Positions 6,470 through 10,094 of a DNA stretch of 10,094 nucleotides are shown here, in pieces. The translations under genes were made by a program, and so were the position numbers. Location of the stretch: NCBI GenBank assembly GCA_023423015.1, contig JAFAGE010000199.1, positions 1 through 10,094 on the forward strand, written 5' to 3'. How positions within the stretch are numbered: the stretch's first letter is position 1; each line of letters begins with the position of its first letter. The notes under the pieces were generated by a model that ran no database searches, was not told the origin of the DNA, and saw nothing but the letters and a program-made list of their open reading frames with translations. Source of the DNA: Bacteroidota bacterium (GTDB lineage: Bacteria > Bacteroidota > Bacteroidia > Chitinophagales > Chitinophagaceae).

Positions 6470-6477
6470 CAAATGTA
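6470..6477 (-). promoter_or_regulatory. Bacteroidota -7 element TACATTTG (minus strand)
   Basis: Exact TAnnTTTG match on the minus strand, 37 bases upstream of the exonuclease ATG at 6432. A TTG lies 16 bases further upstream, slightly closer than the usual 19-21, so the -33 match is imperfect. It probably drives the exonuclease-GT2 pair. Confidence 0.5.
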
Positions 6478-6659
6478 CGCATATCCCACCCATCAAGTTT
6501 CCCGGAGCCTGTTGTTAACAGCCTGGTATTTCGATGGTTGCAAAGTAGTTTTCAGACTATCTTTTGCTGGTTAATTAATGCGTATACAAATGGAGAACCT
6601 TCTGTCTCTGAACGGTCACAATATAGGTATAGAAATCTTTACTAAACCGGTTCAAACAC

Positions 6660-6690
6660 TTGCATTTACAGCTTTTTATTACTTACTTTG
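6660..6690 (+). promoter_or_regulatory. Candidate promoter TTG-N20-TTACTTTG
   Basis: TTG at 6660-6662 is separated by 20 bases from TTACTTTG at 6683-6690, the spacing expected for Bacteroidota promoters, with one mismatch to TAnnTTTG. The same octamer stands before the DoxX gene at 740-747. If used, it gives the lipoprotein/YtxJ unit a 5' leader of roughly 110 bases that includes the hairpin at 6755-6779. Confidence 0.45.
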
Positions 6691-6754
6691 AATTCTACAC
6701 CCGGTCCAATTCCCCGAAAACAACCCCTCAGCGCCCGATCCGTCCTTTGGATTT

Positions 6755-6779
6755 CCTGATGCAATCAATATCCATCAGG
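6755..6779 (+). promoter_or_regulatory. Leader hairpin CCTGATG/CATCAGG
   Basis: Perfect 7-base arms at 6755-6761 and 6773-6779 with an 11-base loop, ending 29 bases before the small lipoprotein ATG. It lies inside the predicted leader transcript. No T-run follows, so attenuation by termination is not evident; an RNA-stability or operator role is possible. Confidence 0.35.
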
Positions 6780-6808
6780 CAGTAATCATTCACACTAAAT
6801 ACGTTACC

Positions 6809-6928
6809 ATGAAAAGGACGCTAATTGCACTGGCTTTAATCTGCATAACTGCAGCCGGTATATCTTCGTGCACTGCACAGCAGGGTTGCCAATCGACCCG
6901 TGGCTATGTGGGCTATGGCGGCAGATGA
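6809..6928 (+). CDS. Tiny putative lipoprotein, 39 residues
   Basis: The ATG at 6809 opens a 39-residue protein with a textbook lipoprotein signal: Lys2-Arg3, a hydrophobic stretch, then the lipobox ISSC with Cys21 as the lipidated residue. The mature part is only 19 residues, with a second cysteine (Cys27) and a Gly/Tyr-rich tail (GYVGYGGR). Short lipoproteins with a GC...GYVGYG-like tail occur in Bacteroidota, from memory; their function is unknown. Its TGA overlaps the ATG of the YtxJ-like gene (ATGA), which suggests translational coupling and argues that it is really translated. A candidate promoter and hairpin lie upstream. Its small size keeps confidence moderate. Confidence 0.65.
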   Translation: MKRTLIALALICITAAGISSCTAQQGCQSTRGYVGYGGR

Positions 6929-7356
6929 TCAAATTTCCTGTAATTGTGTGTTGCATGATCGTTTTGGGCTGTAACTTGCAGCCCACAGATCGGCTGTCTA
7001 CAGACACAAATTCAATGGAAAGTATGGAATGGAAAGTGTTAAGTGAAGAATCGCAATTGCAGGAAATTATTCAGAGATCGGAAACGCGCCCGCAGGTTAT
7101 TTTTAAACATAGTACCCGCTGCTCGATCAGTTCAGTGGCAAAAGGCCGCCTCGACAGGGCAAGCGCTCCTCCTGATTCCGATTTTTACTTTCTCGACCTG
7201 ATTCGTTACAGGAATCTCTCTAATAAAATTGCGGAAGTTTTTAAAGTTCATCATGAATCACCGCAGGTCCTGGTGATTTATAAGGGAGAGTGTGTGTATG
7301 ATGAAAGTCACATGGGTATAAACATCGATGATATCTCCGCTCATTTCTTGCGGTAG
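6925..7356 (+). CDS. ytxJ: YtxJ-like bacilliredoxin with apparent lipobox
   Basis: A 143-residue protein whose residues 34-143 match the YtxJ (BrxC) family of thioredoxin-fold monothiol bacilliredoxins. The key motif is FKHSTRCSIS at 60-69 with Cys66 as the redox residue, followed by FYFLDLIRYRNLSNKIAEVF and SPQVLVIYKGECVYDESHMG. These proteins remove bacillithiol from S-bacillithiolated proteins and are normally cytoplasmic. Here the frame extends upstream to an ATG overlapping the previous stop (ATGA), adding MIKFPVIVCCMIVLGC, which looks like a lipoprotein signal with Cys16 as the lipidated residue, plus a linker of about 15 residues. The usual family start would be Met31 or Met34 (7015 or 7024). 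I prefer 6925 because of the overlap and the coherent signal, but a cytoplasmic product from the internal ATG remains possible. The 3' end overlaps the convergent lipoprotein gene by 16 bases. Confidence 0.82.
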   Translation: MIKFPVIVCCMIVLGCNLQPTDRLSTDTNSMESMEWKVLSEESQLQEIIQRSETRPQVIFKHSTRCSISSVAKGRLDRASAPPDSDFYFLDLIRYRNLSNKIAEVFKVHHESPQVLVIYKGECVYDESHMGINIDDISAHFLR

Positions 7357-8213
7357 AAATACATTTTTGGTATTATTCCCATCGCCTCCTCGCTCAACGT
7401 GTAAAATCCATCGCCGCTGAAGCTGAAACTGATAGCTTCTCCCTGCGGCTCGAGCTGGTATTTCAAGGTTTTCGGTGTACCCGATTTTAAGGAATCTTCC
7501 AGGGAAGTGTGACTACCTATCGTATAATGGTATACGGTAGTATATGTTTTTACCAGCAGTTCCTCCCCGCTCACCGAAGTTGTTGCGGCTACCACCCCGG
7601 AATAACCGAAATCAAACAAAAATGTTGCAGTATTGACTTCAGTTGTGCTTTGCGGGTAAGCGATTTTATACACGCGTGAACGGGTGTCGCGTTTAGAGAT
7701 GACATAAATGTCTTTTGTTGCCTGGTTGATAACGATCGCTTCGGCATCACGGGCACCGTCTTCGTACACAAAGGCAATTTTCTCGAACAACTTAAGTTGC
7801 TTTACTCCTGCTGGCGGCTCCTCAAATCGGTATATGTACCACTCCGAATACTTCGCATCATTGTCGCCGATATCGGCAACATATATGTAGTTTTTTCCGT
7901 CCTGCGGACCGGCACCTGAAGTGATATCTTCCCAATCCCGGTTTGTTGCGCCATCAAGCAACAGCGAATCTTTTACTGTTCCGTCTTTATGCACCAGGTA
8001 CAATAAGGGAGGGTTGCCACTATCCTCATTTACCCAGAACGATCCCTCCTGCACGCTGCTGTATGTGATGCCTGATGCCTCGGTGATTCTAGGTCCTGAA
8101 AGTTGGATGGCCTGCGGTGTTGGTTCGTAGTTGTATTCTTTAGGAAGTTCTGTTTGCGTCTGACTTTTCTGGCAGGCGAACAAAAAGATGAGAATGGGTA
8201 AAAATTGTTTCAT
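7341..8213 (-). CDS. Putative lipoprotein, beta-propeller-like
   Basis: A 290-residue protein starting with a short lipoprotein signal, LFAC at 11-14 with Cys14 lipidated, so probably anchored to the outer or inner membrane facing the periplasm. The mature part shows blocks I associate with a widespread propeller-like family of unknown function: ITEASGITYS at about 43-52, NRDWEDI at 91-97, ADIGDN at 113-118 followed by YIYRFEEPP, DAEAI at 156-160, DIYVISKRD at 168-176, and PQGEAISFS near the C-terminus. Acidic and Trp-containing turns repeat as in blades, and Asp/Glu clusters could bind metal. The start overlaps the stop of the PAP2 gene by ATGA, so it is translated with it. Being last in a glycan-carrier operon suggests an envelope role (inference). 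No catalytic activity can be assigned. Confidence 0.85.
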   Translation of the reverse strand: MKQFLPILIFLFACQKSQTQTELPKEYNYEPTPQAIQLSGPRITEASGITYSSVQEGSFWVNEDSGNPPLLYLVHKDGTVKDSLLLDGATNRDWEDITSGAGPQDGKNYIYVADIGDNDAKYSEWYIYRFEEPPAGVKQLKLFEKIAFVYEDGARDAEAIVINQATKDIYVISKRDTRSRVYKIAYPQSTTEVNTATFLFDFGYSGVVAATTSVSGEELLVKTYTTVYHYTIGSHTSLEDSLKSGTPKTLKYQLEPQGEAISFSFSGDGFYTLSEEAMGIIPKMYFYRKK

Positions 8214-8923
8214 GATCCAGGGGTGTCATTATTTACTTCAGGAGCTACTTTCCGTTCGGTGAAGTTCTCTATTTTTTTCATGACCCAGAGCGATAAAACA
8301 AGCCATACCAGGCCAAGCGAAAATCCCGCAAATACATCGCTGGCATAGTGTACCCGCAGGTAGACCCGGCTGAATCCAATCATGAAAATGAAGAGCACCA
8401 GCAATACGATCAATATCCATTGCAGCGTACCAGATTTCACGTTTTTCCAAACGAGGTAAATGAGAATTCCATAAAATGTCATTGCCGACATTGCATGCCC
8501 GCTGGGAAAACTAAATCCTGCTGCTGCCTGATGCACCGGGTCGTCGGGGCGTTCGCGCTCAAAGTACAGTTTCATGAGTGCCATCAGTAAGTAACTGCTG
8601 ATAGCAACTACCGGAATTTTGATAGAGTACCAACGATGACGTTTGAAAATAAAATAAGCGGCAAGAATAATATTGGCGGGAAGCAGGAAGCCGTGAGAGG
8701 CAAAGAGAGTAACCCCATTCATCAACCGGGTATTGGCTTCGTTGATATAGGGTTCTATGGTCGAAAAGACCTGCCGGTCGAAGACAGTATTATTGAGTTC
8801 AAATACAGTGTATGCAAGGTAGGCAAATGCAAATATGGCCCCGAAAAATAACAGCAATACAACAACAAGCTCCAATGAAACCAATCCTACAATAGCCCAG
8901 AATTTCTTTATCGCCGAAAGCAT
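8210..8923 (-). CDS. PAP2 family membrane phosphatase
   Basis: A 237-residue integral membrane protein with about six hydrophobic segments (roughly 9-40, 66-93, 103-119, 147-159, 168-184, 199-216). All three parts of the PAP2 signature are present: KLYFERERP at 118-126, PSGH at 140-143 and SRVYLRVHYASD at 185-196. Lys118, Arg125, Ser141, His143, Arg186, His192 and Asp196 are the expected active-site residues. The family dephosphorylates lipid phosphates, such as undecaprenyl pyrophosphate, phosphatidylglycerol phosphate and phosphatidic acid, usually at the periplasmic face. The gene lies 24 bases downstream of a polyprenyl-phosphate sugar transferase, so carrier-lipid recycling (BacA/PgpB-like) is the likely job, though only inferred. 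Its stop overlaps the next gene's start by 4 bases. The start ATG at 8923 precedes the first membrane helix by the normal short distance. Confidence 0.93.
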   Translation of the reverse strand: MLSAIKKFWAIVGLVSLELVVVLLLFFGAIFAFAYLAYTVFELNNTVFDRQVFSTIEPYINEANTRLMNGVTLFASHGFLLPANIILAAYFIFKRHRWYSIKIPVVAISSYLLMALMKLYFERERPDDPVHQAAAGFSFPSGHAMSAMTFYGILIYLVWKNVKSGTLQWILIVLLVLFIFMIGFSRVYLRVHYASDVFAGFSLGLVWLVLSLWVMKKIENFTERKVAPEVNNDTPGS

Positions 8924-8947
8924 TTACCCGAAACGTGAAAAGTGAAA

Positions 8948-10094
8948 CTAAAACGCGTTCTTATTTCCCCTGAAGGTGTTGTACACCGTGAGAAACATGA
9001 TTCGAATGTCGAGCCAGATGCTCCAGTTCTCCATATACCAGATGTCGTGCTCAACACGCTGTTGCATCTGCATGATGGTTTTTGTTTCACCTCTGAAACC
9101 ATTTACCTGCGCCCATCCGGTGATACCGGGAGTCAGGAACTGCCTGATCATGTATTGACCGATTACTTTCGAATAATCTTCTGTGTGTTTCAACATGTGT
9201 GGACGTGGTCCCACAATGCTCATCTCTCCTTTCAACACATTTATAAACTGGGGAAACTCGTCAATGTTTGTCCGGCGCATGATCCTACCGATTTTCGTCA
9301 TGCGGCTATCATTCTTTGTTGCCTGTTTGCTGTTGGCATCATTATTCACCCGCATGCTCCGGAATTTATAACAGCGGAAAGGCTGATTGTCGCGACCGCT
9401 TCTCTCCTGTACAAAGAAGATGGGACCTCGCGATTCGAGCATGATCAGAATGGCCATGATCGGAACGAGCCATGACAGGATAAAAATAATAACGAGCAAA
9501 CTGACCACTACATCAAATAACCTTTTCTTAATCCTGTTGCTTACGTCGTTCAACGGCTCGGTCCGTATCGATAGCACCGGCATATCTTTCAGGTAATCGA
9601 TATATACCGGACGCTTAATAAAAAATGACAGGTCGGGGATGATCCGGAAGCGGATACACTCCTGGTCGGCCTGCATCATCAGTTCGTAAATATCTGAGTC
9701 CTGCTCAGGACCAATAGTGGAATAAATTTCATTCACCTGGTATTTCTTCGACACATCCATCACCCCGCTGATATTGCTTACAATGGGATAATTTGACAAT
9801 TCATGCACATTCCTGGGTTCTTCGCAGAAGCCCACAATTTCCGTATTCATACCTTCTTCTTCGAGATAGTTTACCAGCTTCTTTGCAACATCATTGTAAC
9901 CGATAATTACAACCTTCCTTACCAGGTATTCCTGGTGGCGGAAATAATGGCGGATCATCAGGTAAATAAAGCGGTTAACCATTAGCATGATTCCCATGCT
10001 CGACAAGGTGACGGAGATGAATATGCGTGAAAGGCGGAATTGCTGGAAGAAGTAGAGGTAAAGCATCACGATACCCAGCCACCCGAAATAGATC
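8948..10094 (-). CDS. Polyprenyl-phosphate sugar-1-P transferase, 5' end missing
   Basis: The C-terminal 381 residues of a WcaJ/Pss-type polyprenyl glycosylphosphotransferase. The frame stays open to the window edge, so the GTG at 10069 is internal; the family is usually about 460-470 residues, so roughly 85 N-terminal residues with membrane helices are missing. Counting from that GTG, membrane helices occupy about 12-42, a Rossmann-like CoA-binding-type domain starts with RKVVIIGYND (51-60), another helix follows KKRLFDVVVS (181-190), and the catalytic domain shows FRCYKFRSMR (231-240), the acidic pair in NIDEFPQF (268-275) and MSIVGPRP (283-290), then TPGITGWAQVNG. It transfers a sugar-1-phosphate from a nucleotide sugar to undecaprenyl phosphate, starting exopolysaccharide or O-antigen repeat synthesis at the inner membrane. 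It is followed by PAP2 and a lipoprotein gene in an operon. Confidence 0.95.
   Translation of the reverse strand, partial: IYFGWLGIVMLYLYFFQQFRLSRIFISVTLSSMGIMLMVNRFIYLMIRHYFRHQEYLVRKVVIIGYNDVAKKLVNYLEEEGMNTEIVGFCEEPRNVHELSNYPIVSNISGVMDVSKKYQVNEIYSTIGPEQDSDIYELMMQADQECIRFRIIPDLSFFIKRPVYIDYLKDMPVLSIRTEPLNDVSNRIKKRLFDVVVSLLVIIFILSWLVPIMAILIMLESRGPIFFVQERSGRDNQPFRCYKFRSMRVNNDANSKQATKNDSRMTKIGRIMRRTNIDEFPQFINVLKGEMSIVGPRPHMLKHTEDYSKVIGQYMIRQFLTPGITGWAQVNGFRGETKTIMQMQQRVEHDIWYMENWSIWLDIRIMFLTVYNTFRGNKNAF

Larger units (their letters stand above)
6433..6808. other. Divergent spacer between exonuclease and lipoprotein genes
   Basis: This 376-base stretch holds the minus-strand promoter element at 6470-6477, a plus-strand promoter candidate at 6660-6690 and a hairpin at 6755-6779. 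A 37-codon ORF at 6578-6691 is present but overlaps the plus promoter and shows no protein signature. No other gene is supported. Confidence 0.6.

Noticed and set aside
6578..6691. 37-codon plus-strand ORF in the exonuclease/lipoprotein spacer
   Set aside because: It overlaps the best plus-strand promoter candidate, has no signal peptide or motif, and looks like chance in AT-rich DNA.
8942..9475. 177-codon plus-strand ORF opposite the sugar transferase
   Set aside because: It is a shadow of the well-supported minus-strand catalytic domain, with no recognisable protein features.

Overview
The window looks like ordinary chromosome from a Bacteroidota bacterium, most likely of the Chitinophagaceae type (inference). 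Three things point there: -7 elements of the TAnnTTTG class upstream of genes, several lipoproteins with short lipobox signal peptides, and a bacillithiol-linked YtxJ-family protein. I found no tRNA, rRNA, CRISPR array, transposase, phage gene or plasmid function. Twelve protein-coding genes can be supported. Two of them run off the window edges.

Layout. On the left, the 5' part of an exported TPR protein (1-557, minus) diverges from a plus-strand run: a DoxX-family membrane protein (766-1173), cinA (1251-2510) and an E2 acyltransferase of a 2-oxo acid dehydrogenase complex (2576-3943). A repeat-rich spacer follows (3944-4176), and then a conserved-looking cytoplasmic protein of unknown function (4177-4890). 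That gene converges with, and overlaps by 30 bases, a minus-strand pair: a DEDDh exonuclease (5665-6432) and a polyprenol-phosphate-mannose-synthase-like GT2 glycosyltransferase (4861-5664). The glycosyltransferase starts at TTG directly after the exonuclease stop codon. A 376-base divergent spacer (6433-6808) leads into a tiny lipoprotein (6809-6928) overlapping by ATGA a YtxJ-like protein that appears to carry its own lipobox (6925-7356). The right end is a minus-strand operon that enters from outside the window: a polyprenyl-phosphate sugar-1-phosphate transferase (8948-10094, partial), a PAP2 phosphatase (8210-8923) and a propeller-like lipoprotein (7341-8213).

How the genes relate. Three products handle or probably handle polyprenyl (pyro)phosphate lipids: the sugar transferase that starts repeat-unit assembly, the PAP2 phosphatase that could recycle the carrier, and the GT2 enzyme. 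This suggests cell-surface glycan synthesis. cinA (NMN deamidase/pyrophosphatase), the E2 enzyme and the exonuclease are housekeeping functions. The YtxJ-like protein points to bacillithiol redox chemistry, possibly at the membrane.

Nothing here is a clearly new multi-gene system. The items most worth a second look are the apparently membrane-anchored YtxJ with its 39-residue partner, the exonuclease/GT2 junction, the two intergenic arrays of GA-rich 7-base repeats, and paired palindromes sharing CGTTGA half-sites between the divergent TPR and DoxX genes.
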